Shown here: piece after piece, positions 45,741 to 57,359 of the stretch
Layout: each line of letters begins with the position of its first letter
Position numbering within the stretch: the first letter of the stretch is position 1
Source of the DNA: Mesodorylaimus sp. YZB2_4
Taxonomy: Eukaryota; Nematoda; Enoplea; Dorylaimida; Dorylaimidae
Assembly (NCBI GenBank): GCA_030248295.1
Contig: JASANH010001497.1
Span: 1 to 64,000 of the forward strand
Length of the DNA: 64,000 bases
Direction: 5' to 3'
Program-made: the position numbers and the translations under genes
Notes under the pieces: model-generated
The model's input: only the letters and a program-made list of their open reading frames with translations
Told to the model about the DNA's origin: nothing
Database searches by the model: none

Positions 45741-45906
45741 ACGGGTGGGGAAACCGTTTTTTCCGCGCGCGCGTTTTCCATTTTAGATTGCTTCGACCAG
45801 TTTATGTACATAAACTAGTCAAAGCGATAATAAGGACTCTCGAGAAGGCTTTTTTGGTGAAAAAATTAATAAAATGGACTTCGCCTCGCGACCTCATTCG
45901 GCGACC

Positions 45907-45995
45907 ATCATCCAGGTTGGCCTAGTGGTTAAGGCGTTGGACATACGATCCGATGGAAAAAATTCCGCGGGGGTTCGAATCACTCCCCCGGTAGC
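45907..45995 (+). tRNA. Class II tRNA-like pseudogene or SINE head
   Basis: A-box TGGCCTAGTGG with GGTTAAGGCG, a five-pair anticodon stem (TTGGA with TCCGA), a long variable arm (TGGAA with TTCC) and B-box GGGTTCGAATC are in the right order and spacing for a Ser/Leu-type tRNA. The acceptor arms do not pair, the T-stem is disturbed and position 33 is not T. It is therefore a decayed copy, possibly the head of a SINE that ends at the T-run near 46005. Confidence 0.5.
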
Positions 45996-46009
45996 ATAGT
46001 GTCATTTTT

Positions 46010-46285
46010 TGTTTTTTAGAGACTTTGGAACCCCCATAAGCAACCTAGCAGCCTTGCCGCAACAATAACCCATCGTGAGAGTTCCTGCTGCTGCTAATAC
46101 TATACTGCACATTTCAAAAACACGAGGAGGCAAAGTTATACAAAATGACAATATGATAGCATATATATCACTCGACGAGGCTCGACGTGCAAAAAGAGAA
46201 AACGAGCAAAATAAACACCCTATAAGATTCGAATGCACGATTTGCTAGCAGATAGAAAACGCATAATAATAAAGCAGTGAAATCG
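46010..46285. other. Spacer downstream of MCP
   Basis: Plus-strand fragments such as SKTRGGKVIQNDN hint at a FLYWCH/MULE-type zinc finger start but are too short and broken to call. A minus-strand 78-codon frame matches nothing. Confidence 0.25.
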
Positions 46286-46289
46286 AAAA

Positions 46290-48960
46290 TCATATCGAGC
46301 AGCTAATTCTTCTGTCCCCGTGGAGCGTGAGAGCGACCGGATATTCGGCTACAATAAAAAAAGCATTCAGGTGAAAGAGTTTCGAGGAGAAACCTAGCAT
46401 CTTTCTGGCGCGTATGCTTACCTATAGCCACCATCGCCAATGGTTCTTTAGCCCTTTTTTGAAATGTGGCGCGTAGCATAAGCGAGCCTTCTTCGTTCGA
46501 TGATAAATACCTGGGAAAACGAAACATTTTTTCACATCATTTCAATGGTGTTAGAAAATGGGACATTACTGATAGCACATCAGAAAATAACATTTTCTAT
46601 GATAACATATCAAAAATGGCGTATTCGTGATAACATAACATTAGGAAGAGCATATCAATGATGACGCATTTAGTGATAGCATACCAGAAAAGACGTATCA
46701 GAGATAACATATCGGGCGAGGCATATCAGTGATAGCGCATCACAAAATGACATATCAGCGATAACAAATCAGAAATATCATATCAGTTGTGGCGTATCAG
46801 TGATAGCATATCAGAAAATGTTGCATCAGTAATGAAATATCAGAAGACACACCAGTGATGACGCATTAGAAAATGCCACATCCGTTGATGACGTATTAGA
46901 AAAAAATGGTTAATCCTTCGACTGAGTTAAAGCGAGAAAAATTGGAAAAATAAATAGATAAAATCAATCGACTTACGAGGCGCGCATGCCGCTCGAATGA
47001 TCCCGCGACAAATCAATGACGAGGAAGAATAAGCTATTGGTATAGTCTCGGAGCGAAATGCTGAACGTTGATAAAAGATTCAGTTCGCGCATTAGTAGAA
47101 AATAAGCCGAATCCGCTTTGACCACATCGAGAACATCGTCGGTCGATACGCGATACGGAATACTGTGGTTTGGAGTCTGATTCAAGAAAACCTGAAAAAA
47201 AACATTATTGATTTTGCTGCAAATGCGACAAAAAGCGTAAAGAGAGCAAAAAAAGAAACAAAACGCACCTGAAGCTCGCTGAGATAATGCGGTTTGAAGT
47301 GAAATGGATTCATTTTCATTTCTTCCGCAACGATAGCCCGCTGCGGGATCAAAAACAGAGTCAGCCTATTGGGGCAACGACCTATCGAAAAAAGCCAATA
47401 TCAATCGGTAAAAAAAGGTGGCCCTTCCAAAAAATACAAAAAGAGCTCACCTCTGGAAATTTCTGCATTATCTGCAGCCGTATCATCCTTGAGTTTAAGA
47501 ATTATTCTGGTGTCCAACCTCGGGAAGTGATAATGCAAGCCGGTCGTGCTCAGCAAATGATGTTGTCGAGCGAGGGCTTGCGGACGATGCCGATAACGAG
47601 ACACCATCATCCTGGAACCCGTAAAAAGAGCAATTATGCGAAGCCACGATGAACAAAATGGGGCAACTCATTGGAAAATATCCCACAAAGGACCGACAGA
47701 AGTTGCTTGGCTTATTTAAACAGTGGTAAGGAGAAGTACAACCTACTTTGCTTCCACGACTTGAAACTGATAGTTATCAACCGAGCTATCAGCTATTAGG
47801 ATAAAATTGCTGGAATTGAGCGCTAGCTGATATCTGGGAGAAATGAGAGATGGTATCATATGATTTGCCGTGCAGACACAAGAAAACGAACCTGAACGAA
47901 GTGGAAGGTGGAAAGAATCTGGGCGCCAGCGAAGTCTCGTCGATCAAACGTCCCAACAATGTGACTACATTCGACGAGGCGAACATGCTCGCGCGTTGAC
48001 GTAAATTAGAACTTACACCCAAGCCGTCCCAGTTGTCGATAGTGTTGGCGTCAATCTCGACGTCGGGAAGAAATAAATTAGTGGACAACAGAAAACGCTT
48101 CGTCGAATCGCTGAAATGACGCATCTTATTTTGCTATTATTTTTTAAAACCGACGACGAAATTGGCTTTTTTCTCGCACCTACCTCAAGTTACAGACGGC
48201 TTGAAAGAAACTTTGATAATGATGATTGTTGGATGTTGAAGCTAGAAAAGGGAGGGACGTAAAATGATTTTTTCGCTTTTACAAAATAAGCTCGAGGATG
48301 CTAAGCTCACCCGTTAGCAGCTGCTCGTTTACGTAAAGGGCGCACCATTTAATCATGATGTTTAGCAAAAACGGAATAGTGCTAACCTAAAAATAAAAAT
48401 TGGCGTAGAATTTGGGGGAAAATTATTAAAATCTCCTCACCTTATCAGTAGGTAAAAGCTTGCTTCCGTCGCTTCGAACAATTTGCACTTTAAACATGAA
48501 AAAACTGTCAAACAGACTAACTGATAAATTTGAACTGCCGGCGGGTTCAAAATAGAAATCAATCGTCCCGGAACCCTAAAAACGCCAATTTTCTTGGCAC
48601 ATTAGATTAGCGAACAAATTTAAATTGAATCATACTTTGACGGGAAATACCGAGGACGAAGACCTCGATTCGAAAGACTGAGATTCGACATCCTGCTCCT
48701 TGGGTGGTGCGCTGTAGAAAAAGTGAACAGTCATTCCCCCCCTAAAAAAGCAGACCACTTAATAAAAGCTTACCTGTAGATTAGCTGATTCGAACTAGCC
48801 ACAGTTCCAGTATAATTAGTAGCCAAAGTTGCAAATTCCTCAGCTTCTTTAGCAGCCACTCGAGCTTGAACGCCTTGACCGCTTGATTTCGCACTAGCAT
48901 TTTTGACGCTTTGTTTTTTCAGTCTTCTTTTCAATGTCGTCTTCAACAGCTAGCTACTCA
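46290..48960 (-). CDS. Polinton-2 major capsid protein, 12 exons, open
   Basis: Exons (high to low): about 48960-48774, 48741-48636, 48575-48441, 48386-48311, 48241-48184, 48110-47892, 47833-47747, 47611-47451, 47381-47269, 47191-46977, 46510-46422, 46348-46290. With these borders the phase is kept and no stop occurs in exons 2-12. MCP signatures in order: GSGTIDFYFEP with FKVQIVRSDGSKLLPTDK; STIPFLLNIMIKWCALYVNE; NHHYQSFFQAVCNL; NVVTLLGRLIDE; MKMNPFHFKPHYL (NPF.F); LRDYTNSLFFLVIDLS; EEGSLMLRATFQ; and a final AEYPVAL strand. The start is uncertain: exon 1 has no in-frame ATG. It forms the double-jelly-roll capsid. Introns are mostly 50-135 bp; one of about 466 bp holds a minisatellite. Confidence 0.85.
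46555..46905. repeat. Degenerate minisatellite inside an MCP intron
   Basis: About ten imperfect units of 30-38 bp built on CATATCAGTGATAGCATATCAG and AAAATG. It lies wholly within the intron between MCP exons 10 and 11 and explains that intron's unusual length. Confidence 0.8.
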
Positions 48961-49712
48961 TGTTCGTCGTATTCTTCTTCTTCTTCTTCCCCCACTCGAT
49001 CTCGTTCCTCTTTGTCGAGTACAGTCAAACGATGCCTGCCACTGCTAATTCTCGCAGTTTGTCGCTCCTCTTCGTCTTCAGACTCGGAATCAGACTCGTA
49101 ATCACCTTCGTAATCTAGCGGATAATCTTTCTGCCCCTTTGTTTCGCGCTTTTGCACCAGTTTCCGCGTTTGCCGTCCACTAGTAGATGCAAGAGGCTTA
49201 CGATCTTGATGATGATGATAATTAGTATATTCGTCCTTGTTGGATAATAAATCGGCACAAAACTTGTCAATCGGAAGACGCCTTCTAATCGCTGCAGAAG
49301 GGGTAGAAGTAGTGGAATCACCAACAACAACAACGGGTCTTTTCTTTCCACGCCTGCTGATCGGCCGTTGATGATGTCGTTGCTGATATTGAGAATCTAA
49401 ACCACAACTGGAAGCTTGATCACTTCGACGACGATTATAAGTATTTTCTATTCGGTCGCGTTGAGGATACTGAATAGCTAATCGATTCGGTAGTGGTCTA
49501 GGCTTACGTTGGGGGTCGAGATGGGGAGAGACGGCTCTTCTATCTTGCAACGCGCACGTCGAAGTCTCTACCGTCGAGGCTTGCTTTTTCACAGGCTGAG
49601 AACGTTTCCTTTTAGTCGGCGCCTTCTTGTTAGACGTAGCAGCTAATGGTTGCAAAGCGTCGTCAAGAACTTCTACCAAACCAGACTTGAAAGTTTCAAT
49701 AATTGCTGCCAT
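48954..49712 (-). CDS. Basic, disordered protein with acidic tail, upstream of MCP
   Basis: 252 codons from an ATG at 49712 (MAAIIETFKSGLVEVLDDAL). A short amphipathic start is followed by Lys/Arg-rich low-complexity sequence (KKAPTKRKRSQPVKKQ, SRRGKKRPVVVVG), a Gln/His/Arg-rich middle and a strongly acidic C-terminus (ESDSESEDEEE and EEEEEEYDEHE). It sits directly after the virion protein and before the MCP on the same strand, which is where Polinton-1 has its Lys-rich protein. A DNA-condensing core or scaffold role is plausible but inferred from composition and position only. The end overlaps MCP exon 1 by a few bases. Confidence 0.6.
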   Translation of the reverse strand: MAAIIETFKSGLVEVLDDALQPLAATSNKKAPTKRKRSQPVKKQASTVETSTCALQDRRAVSPHLDPQRKPRPLPNRLAIQYPQRDRIENTYNRRRSDQASSCGLDSQYQQRHHQRPISRRGKKRPVVVVGDSTTSTPSAAIRRRLPIDKFCADLLSNKDEYTNYHHHQDRKPLASTSGRQTRKLVQKRETKGQKDYPLDYEGDYESDSESEDEEERQTARISSGRHRLTVLDKEERDRVGEEEEEEYDEHE

Positions 49713-50195
49713 TCAGTTTTGAACTTTGCCATAAGAGAGAGAGCTCGCCGCTGTAAATGTCAGTTCCAAACTCCCGTATTCAATCGCATCAGTCGGAAAC
49801 GGATCAATATTGATCGACGACGATGGATCAGCCAAACGCAACAACGAGTCTAGTCTGAAATGTAAAAATTCCAATACAGTCGATCCCGTGTAAAGAGCAG
49901 AGTTCGATCCCGGAATGACTGGGGGTGAAGCCTGATACGAATATGTGAAAATAATGGGGTCGAAGGGTGGTTTCAAAATGGCTACGTCGAGTATAGGCTG
50001 CGCGACCCTGTTACCACCAACTAGCCGCGTCTTGACCTGATCGCATAGGACAGCCACCAGCTGAAGATAGATACGTTCCAAAATGTTCGAGGGATTAGTA
50101 GGAATGGCCCTGACAATTAATCGTTTCAGATTAATAAACCACCACGGATTTATACTCGAAGAAGGGTTAAAATTTGAAATGGGTGAAAATTTCAA
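49713..50195 (-). CDS. Polinton-2 second virion protein (homologue of the one in Polinton-1)
   Basis: The open frame has LQLVAVLCDQVKTRLVGGNR, PILDVAILKPPFDPIIF, then TGSTVLEFLHFRLDSL and a final EYGSLELTFTAA strand. The L.CD.V....vg...pvL..v and v..LHFR pattern is that of the late virion protein found in Polinton-1 at 22524-22108 and in adintoviruses. The family N-terminus (FP.N.) would lie just upstream, where an FPKSVIAIWQAK segment follows a stop; the first exon may thus be upstream or damaged. Its stop abuts the start of the basic protein gene. Confidence 0.62.
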   Translation of the reverse strand: MKFSPISNFNPSSSINPWWFINLKRLIVRAIPTNPSNILERIYLQLVAVLCDQVKTRLVGGNRVAQPILDVAILKPPFDPIIFTYSYQASPPVIPGSNSALYTGSTVLEFLHFRLDSLLRLADPSSSINIDPFPTDAIEYGSLELTFTAASSLSYGKVQN

Positions 50196-50199
50196 CTCG

Positions 50200-50776
50200 A
50201 ATGCTTTAATTTTAGCTTGCCAAATGGCTATGACCGACTTTGGAAATCAGGATGTCAGTCCGACAAAAAGTGGTACGGACAAGGTGAGGTGTTTCTCAAA
50301 AATACCTTCCGAACGAGCTTTGTCTTTTTTCCCAGACACTGCAGCCATTCAACAAAAAACCACCAGAAACATAAACAACGCACAGCTGACTTACCTCGAT
50401 TACGCCGAGCCCAATGATCCCGACCACCCGACTGATCCAGAAAAACGAGTTTGGCGACCAGACGCTTGTTTGACGAAATTCAAACGCCAGACGGCGGGGG
50501 GGCATGGCCCTGGCTTGGAAATCCGACATATCGGGGAGCAGCGCAAGCAGCTGGTGCCACCCTAGGCTCGCTAGCTAATCAACGGTCAAATAAGCGAGCC
50601 TGACTCGAAGAAGCTCGGGTGAATAAATTGGTTGACTTAAATTTCTGGGGAAAAAAAATAAATTTTTAAAGATGGTAAGATCTCACGAACTACATTCTTA
50701 CATATCATACATTTACCAAACAATTTTTTTTAAAAAGTGCCTCAGGTTTTTTAATGTCATTTTTACTCAAAAGCGT
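50200..50776. other. Spacer with unassigned frames on both strands
   Basis: A plus-strand frame (50083-50565) and a minus-strand frame (50529-50296) overlap here. Neither matches a family. The minus one may contain the missing first exon of the virion protein. Confidence 0.3.
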
Positions 50777-51181
50777 CTAAACGTCTAAAACGTATTCGCC
50801 ATTCATATTGTATCCTCTCCTTAATTCAAGACATCTGGCAGCACTTTCTGTAGAACACAGTTTGCAAAAGAAGTCAATATCCCAATCATCGCAAGGCAAT
50901 GATGCAAAATCCGCACGATTCAAATGCTCGACACACCACACTTCCTCACGCATTCGCATCAGTAGGTTCCGTATTCTGGGAATCCAAGCTGGCCAATTAG
51001 ACGCTTTGAAACGAGCATCAGCTATTCGCGCAATATCACCGAGCAAACTGGGTTCATTTATGACGACTCTCAAAATAAGATCGCTATCAGTCCTTTCGTT
51101 GAAAATGACGTCATAATTCATGGGCTGATGGAAAAAAGCCTTGATAACTTCTAGCCCGGCCAACTGCGATAATCTTAGCAT
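50777..51181 (-). CDS. Hypothetical 134-residue protein
   Basis: Starts MLRLSQLAGLEVIKAFFHQP at 51181 and ends MNGEYVLDV. It contains several Cys/His residues (EEVWCVEHLNRADF, DIDFFCKLCSTESAARC) that could bind zinc, and Trp-rich SNWPAWIPRI. It lies between the integrase and the virion genes on the same strand. In other Polintons a cysteine protease often lies in this part of the element, but I do not see its His/Asp/Cys pattern here, so no function is proposed. Confidence 0.5.
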   Translation of the reverse strand: MLRLSQLAGLEVIKAFFHQPMNYDVIFNERTDSDLILRVVINEPSLLGDIARIADARFKASNWPAWIPRIRNLLMRMREEVWCVEHLNRADFASLPCDDWDIDFFCKLCSTESAARCLELRRGYNMNGEYVLDV

Positions 51182-51529
51182 TTTCGCCGAGACAAATTAA
51201 CGCAGAATCATACTGTTTCTCATTTTGTATCTCGATCGAAATTTAAAAAAGGATCCTGCTTTTTCTCGATGCATCGCTCCATTAGTTTTGCCTCGGAATT
51301 TTGGCCCACCCAAAACCGACTTGACTACCATCTGCCATTTTCTAACGAGAAGAAACAACGAGGCCGCGCGAGAAAACTGGCGAGCCTTACCTCAACCCCC
51401 TTCCTACAGTAGGCCATTCTATGAGAGCTGGCGGGCGGGCCGCCATTAAAGGATCCATTTTAACCCGATTCATTTCGAAAAATCATTTTTCCCCCAACAA
51501 AAAACGGGCAATGAAAAAAGGCTACTTAC

Positions 51530-52760
51530 TGGCCAGCGGAATCTTGAAGCTTATAAGTGTGAGGAATGGTTGGCAGGCGCTCAACTACTGTCTAAAGTTC
51601 GGGCCCGTAAACTTGTCCTTGAGAGCTTTTTGTGCCTAATTTTCCAGCAAATTGATCTTGCTGCCATTTAACAACATCGTGGAGTTGGAAAGAGAAATTT
51701 TTAGGGTATCCTAATTTTCCAGATTTGGCTTGTCGCTTCTGGAATCGGAACTGAGCGACTAAACGACCTTTGCATTCCGGTTTGGACCACACTTGAGCGG
51801 GAGACCAATTTTGAGGAAGAACTCTACTCGGAGTCTCGTTGATCAATCGCTGAATGTTGGGCAAAAGTTTTCGTATATTGCCCCGCGTATGCGTGCTTAG
51901 ATATCTAAAAAATTTAAGAAAATGAATGAAAAATGCGTCAGCACGCGTCTGGCGGAACACTTACTTGTGAATTAGTCTTTTTGACTGAAGAACCTTGGCC
52001 TCGGCCAGCGGAGCGCCAATGCCTCCGGTCGAGAGAAAATGTAAAATGCCTCTCTTCTGAAGCATGGAATCGAAAGCGCATCTGCAAAACTCCCCTCCTG
52101 AAATACGTGGAAAAAAATGAAAACGTTCTTTAACGAAAAATAATAAAACGAGCATGAACTGTGAATCAAAAATCGATATTCTTTGTCTCACCTTTGTCTG
52201 ACAAAATAATCTTTACACGTTTTCGTTTATCTCGCGCAATTTCGTCTAGGATCGATTCCACAGCATTAGCAGCGGCTTCGACAGTTTTCGAAGCAAGTGG
52301 TCGGAGAAATGTGAACGTTGAGAGGGTGCACGAGCATACCAACATATAAGGCGAGCTTTGAGCGCGACTTAAATCATTCATAAAAGCGAGATCAAGCTGT
52401 AAAATCTAAAAAAATCAAGTTGAGCGAAATATACAAGAAACTATGAACAAAAAAACCGCTCCACTAACCTCAGCCACTTTGTAGGCAACAACTGGACGAC
52501 GGGGAAATTTCCAATCGGGCAATCTGAACCGATTGTAGGCCGCGCTATCTCGTAACACGCGATCCACTGTCCGTTTCTTCACATGGCCAAAACGTTATTT
52601 CACGGCCTCGTAAAATGTCCTTTTCGCGCCTAAAGGCCCCGGAACAGGCCTATCACCATCGTCGAAATATAGCGCAGTGTAAAGATGACGAATCTCGTCG
52701 TCTTTGGCTCGACGATTTTCCAGCCACTTTTCCTTTTTAAAAAAATGACATAATTTCAAC
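51530..52760 (-). pseudogene. Polinton-2 rve integrase, four exons
   Basis: Exon 1 (about 52760-52469) has the N-domain: RHLYTALYFDDGDRPVPGPL, FYEAVK, then DRVLRDSAAYNRFRLPDWKF. Exon 2 (52405-52192) has ILQLDLAFMNDLSR (first Asp), YMLVCSCTLSTFTFLRPLAS and ILSDKG (second Asp at the end). Exon 3 (52097-51965) starts GEF and has GAPLAEAKVLQSKRL (Glu). Exon 4 (51904-51530) has LPNIQRLINETPSRVLPQNW and the SH3-like tail ending TYKLQDSAGQ at a GTAAGT donor. Lesions: TAA at 52595-52597 and TAG at 51592-51594. All three catalytic acids remain. No chromodomain was found, unlike in Polinton-1. Introns are 60-95 bp. Confidence 0.83.
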
Positions 52761-52934
52761 GAGGGCGCCAGATGGGTTACGTGCGTTTTTTTTACAATCT
52801 TCCGCCAACAGCGATAACCGGCTACATTGCCTGCCTGCCCACCTACTGACCACCCAACACAGTCAGTACGTACTGTACAAACGAGCGTACTTGGGCACCC
52901 GCCGGCGCGCCAGTCATTTATTGAATTTTCTAAC
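52761..52934. promoter_or_regulatory. Probable divergent promoter region, integrase / polymerase
   Basis: The integrase (-) and polymerase (+) start on either side of about 170 bp. No clear TATA box is seen. The inference rests only on gene orientation. Confidence 0.3.
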
Positions 52935-55900
52935 ATGGCGGATGCGATTCAAAATCCAGCTAACAATCGTGGCGACGGTGGGCGAGAGAATGATGAAGAA
53001 GCATTCGATCCCGACAACCCGGGATTTTGGGGCCTCGAGGCGATTCCCTATGTTGTGCAAACTAGATCTGACAGCTTTCAGTCGACTTGGCAAATGGCTC
53101 GAGACATCGGCATGCCGCCCGGAGATCAAATTATGTGCCCAGAACCAGAAGAATTTGGACTAGGCTGGTCGTCCCAGGACCAGGAAATTTATAACGCGTT
53201 AGTGGAGAATTACCACTCGAGGAGAACTCATACGACCGATTTAAAAATTATGAAAATTTACACCATACGTCTTCCGCTCTCCGATTATTCTCGAAAGAGT
53301 TAAGCATTATTTTCGAGCGGTAAGTTGTGTTCAAGGCCAAAAGCTTCAACACAAAACCTAAATATTCTGCCCTAACTTTTTTTAGATATTTCTCGAACAA
53401 AATTCTGCATTCAAGCTGAATTTTGCTTTTTCATTTTTACTGAGCAGATTGGAAAATGAGGCCGAAAAATCTGATGACGCTTGGCTCAAAAAGAACCTTT
53501 ATCGGAAATTCGAAATTTCCTTCGTTTATTACGACCGTGATCAGCCGCCTTTAATTTTCGATCAATCGTCTATGGATTTGGCGATTGATGCATTGAACGA
53601 AACTGATCTCGTGGCGCAATGTAGCCTTCAGAGAGAAGACACAAAAGTGAGCCATTTATTTCGCTCGATCAAAATCAGCTGAAAGTTTCAAACATGTCCT
53701 TTTTTTAGTGGCAATTTTTGAGCTTTTTGTCTTATGTCGTTTTTGTCAACTTCGTGGGCGACTTGCCCATTGGTTCTCCAAATTTTCGCACCCAATACCT
53801 ACCACCCTATATCGCCAACAGCAAGCACATTCACGCATTTCTAAAGAATAATAAACGCAACGCGAAGGAAAACGGGAAAAACATTTGTTTTTTTCGTTGT
53901 CTCGCCACCCATAGAGTTCAAAAATTTAGAGAAATCGAACGGAAAACGAAAAATCTTTATCACACTTACCAGGACTATTTGGTGAAAAACAAATTCACGA
54001 CGAAGCGCACAACAATCAGTAAATTCCCAGGAATGATGTTGGCCGATTTACACTGAGCCGAAGCGTGTTTCCAAATTTCGATCCAAGTCTGGACTTTCGA
54101 CGGGGATGGTTCGAACGATGATTGTGTCCGGGTTAAAGTGATCAGAAGATCAGTGGACGCTTATCCGAACTGCAAAACTCTTCACTTGATGCAATGGTCA
54201 AACCATTTTTTCCTAATTTCTAATCATCGGCGACTAGCCAGAAGGTAAGCCAACCCCCCAAAACAGCCCCTTTTCGAGCCGCCATCTTGCGCATAGTTGT
54301 TGCAACTGCCTTAAAAGTCTACTGTGACCGCTTCATTTAATTTTAATCCCAACCTCACTTTTACCGCAACCGTGTGCACACGGCAAAAAAAGTAACAATG
54401 ACGTTTGGAGTCAGATTGGTAGTATTACTGTAACTGCTGTTTTAGTCTCAATTTCACCATATTTAAGTGTTCTTGGCGCAAGACGTGGCGCATTCTTGGC
54501 GAGACGCCAATGTCGCCCGTAATTTTGTGTAATTTTCATTTGTATGTAATTTTATTGTAGCAAACTTTTTTTTCCAATTTTTAGTTTTATGTGTACATCG
54601 TGCAACTCAGTTTTCAAGTCTCATCGCGATTTGAATCGTCATTTATTCGGTCTGAAAAATGGAGAGCCATGCAAAAAGGGTGAAACTCGAGAAATATTTA
54701 ACAGAGGATGCGTTGGGCCGCGTGTTACTTTATTTCATAAAATTTCGGCAAACTGCGGGATCAATATTCCGCCTTCTCTCCAATTTTTTCCTTTTCGTTA
54801 CGTATACGACATTGAAACAATTACACCATCTCGGCAGTCAAATTTCGACGACAATTTTCCTGCTCCCGATGCCGATCGATACGTTCTAAGAGATTTAAAT
54901 AGCGAAAATAATGACGTTGGAAACGATTTGAAATTATGCCGCAAGTATAGGCCGCCTGCTTGGACGTCTGATCACGAGTCAAAAGCCGATTATCAACCAA
55001 GAAATGTGGGGGATGAGTTGAGTAAATTTTCGTAATTAAAATTTACTGCTTTTTCATCGAATCGTTCGAGCTACAAAAAGATCAGGGTTCGAACATGTTT
55101 TCCACCAAAATCCGAAAACGATGTGCGACTAGTTCAAACGAAGAGTGGGCGAAATTTCATCGAAAATGAGGATAAAACAATTTTTAAAATGACAAATTCA
55201 GAAATGAGGGAGAACATTATTTGCGCCTTAACACTGGTGTCCAGAGAGACCAAAGCCGATGTGAAACCGATGGATTTTTGGCTCCTGCTTTGCGTTGAAA
55301 ATTGAGAGACCCTAGAGTACGAAATTGTCAAAACTTGTTATTTTTTTAACGATTTTTCCACCCCTGGATCACCGATGACCATTTTAGACTATGCTGACGC
55401 GTACGCCCGAGTAGAAGCAGCCTCGCCTTCGGGTGACGACGATGACTCGTTCGGTTAAACTATGACAGCCTGGATGACGCCCATTTTGCATAAGTCGAAA
55501 TCCGATTTGATTGGAATTTTGGGCTTCGAATGCAGGTACGAGTGTCAACGCTCTGTATTTTTATACGAACTGTCTCCTATTGCGATTTGTGTCCAAGCAA
55601 ATTTTAAAAACTTTAACGAGGTGCTTTTTTTCTGCAATGAAGATGAAGAGGATTGCGAACGAGGGGCCGAAGACATCATCGCGCGCTTCGTCGATTTCGT
55701 TTTTGCGGCTTCGGCTGAAGCGAAAAGACTAATGTCGGCCAGACTAAAACCTTATTTGGATCAAATGCGTTCAAAAATGAATTTTTATAAAACTCTTTAC
55801 AAGCCGTACGAAAGGGTGCTAAAAGCTGTTCGGTGCAATAATAATGGTGCGAAGTTAAGCAAACGGGCGGCCGAATCGGAAGCGCAAGTTCGACTATTGG

Positions 55901-57359
55901 CCAATGGCTTTAGTTTAGTGGAGATCGAGAATATGCGATTGGCCGGGAAAACCTTCGCGTTGATTTCAAAATTATGGTTAGAACTCGATCAGTATTTGAG
56001 CCAAATGCCGTGTTTGGGATACGCATCGAGATCGTTCGATATTCAGGTCATGAAACGATTTCTACTGCCAGCCTTGTGTCGTCGATGCGGAGAATTGGGC
56101 AAAGATTCTTCTTGTATCAGCGCCATTACTAAGCATCAGCGCTATTCAGCAATTTATACGCCGAATCTGGTCTTTTTCGATGCCTTCAATTACACGTCCC
56201 CCATGCCCCTGAAGGTGAGTGCTTTTTGTTGGGGAAAAGGAAATAGGCTTTTAGCGGGTAGGAAATACGTCGTGTTTTTTTAGCTGGTGATAAATACGTA
56301 GGGTAGCAACAACATGAACGGTAGATGATAGTTGCAATGGGCAGGCTATCGGCGCCACAATTCAAAAATTTTTATTGTTTAGACTTTTCTGAAAACTTGG
56401 AACGTGAGCGACGAAGACGGGAAACTGGACAGCATATTTCCATACGATTATATTACTATACCGAGATTGAAAGAAACTCAACTGCCGCCGATGAAATGCT
56501 CCAATAATTGGCTGCGGAACGAGATCATGACTCCCGAAAAGTATGAAAAAGTGGAAAATTTTTGGGCTCATAATAATGTGCGGGATTTGAAAATGCTGTT
56601 GAGACTTTACAACGAGGTGAGGATAGCGACTGCAATGCACGACCAGTTTTTTTTGTTATGTGAATTTTTTTCAGGCTGATGTTACATCATTAATGTTGGC
56701 GTTGAAAAATTTGTACGACTACTAGACGATGGAAAATGGGATCGATCCTTTCAAAGGCTTTTTATCTCTCAGCGGTAACTTTTTATGTGTTGTTTTTTCC
56801 ATCAATCGCCTTTAAAAGGTTCATTTTGTATCCAGGATTAAGTTGGGAAAACTTTATGAGGTTCCTCGCAAAGACGCGGCCATTTAGCATGATTCAAACT
56901 TATAACCGAAAACATCGAGATTTATATGATCTTCTAAGGAAGAACCTTGTAGCTGGGTAAGATGCGTAGGCTGATACGAGACGGGCAGAACCGAGTCAAA
57001 CTTTTGCTCCTCGTTTTTTTTCTTGTTTTAGACCGAGCATCGTTTTAAATCGTTATCAGAGGCCGTATTCATGAACGCTCGCTGTAATTACGGTGAGGTG
57101 ACCAGAGAGTTTAGTGTGAGGTGACTATAAATACAGTGAACTTAAATGCAAAAAACCCAGTGAGCTCACCATAGTTTCTCGTGAGGTGACTCGAGCAAGG
57201 CCTAAAATTTTACTCCCATTCATGAAAGTCACCGCAATAAAATAAGGTCACTAGAATTCAAGGTGACTGCAACGAGCTTCAACAGCGCGCAAACCGTGGT
57301 CTAATGCCCTCAAACCCATAAGATTTATTTTGGAAAATCCTTTCTTATTTTGGAAAATG

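Noticed and set aside
45907-45995. Functional serine or leucine tRNA gene
   Set aside because: Acceptor stem does not pair, T-stem is disrupted and position 33 is not T, so it is listed only as a tRNA-like pseudogene.
46010-46240. FLYWCH/MULE-like zinc finger fragment on the plus strand
   Set aside because: Only about 45 residues of weak resemblance, with stops on both sides; not enough to call a transposase.
50777-51181. Adenovirus-type cysteine protease for Polinton-2
   Set aside because: The position is right, but the His..Asp/Glu..Gln..Cys order expected of the protease is not visible; left as hypothetical.
55036-55460. Separate gene between polymerase ExoI and ExoII blocks
   Set aside because: Only short unrelated frames (60-65 codons) occur; more likely damaged or inserted polymerase sequence.
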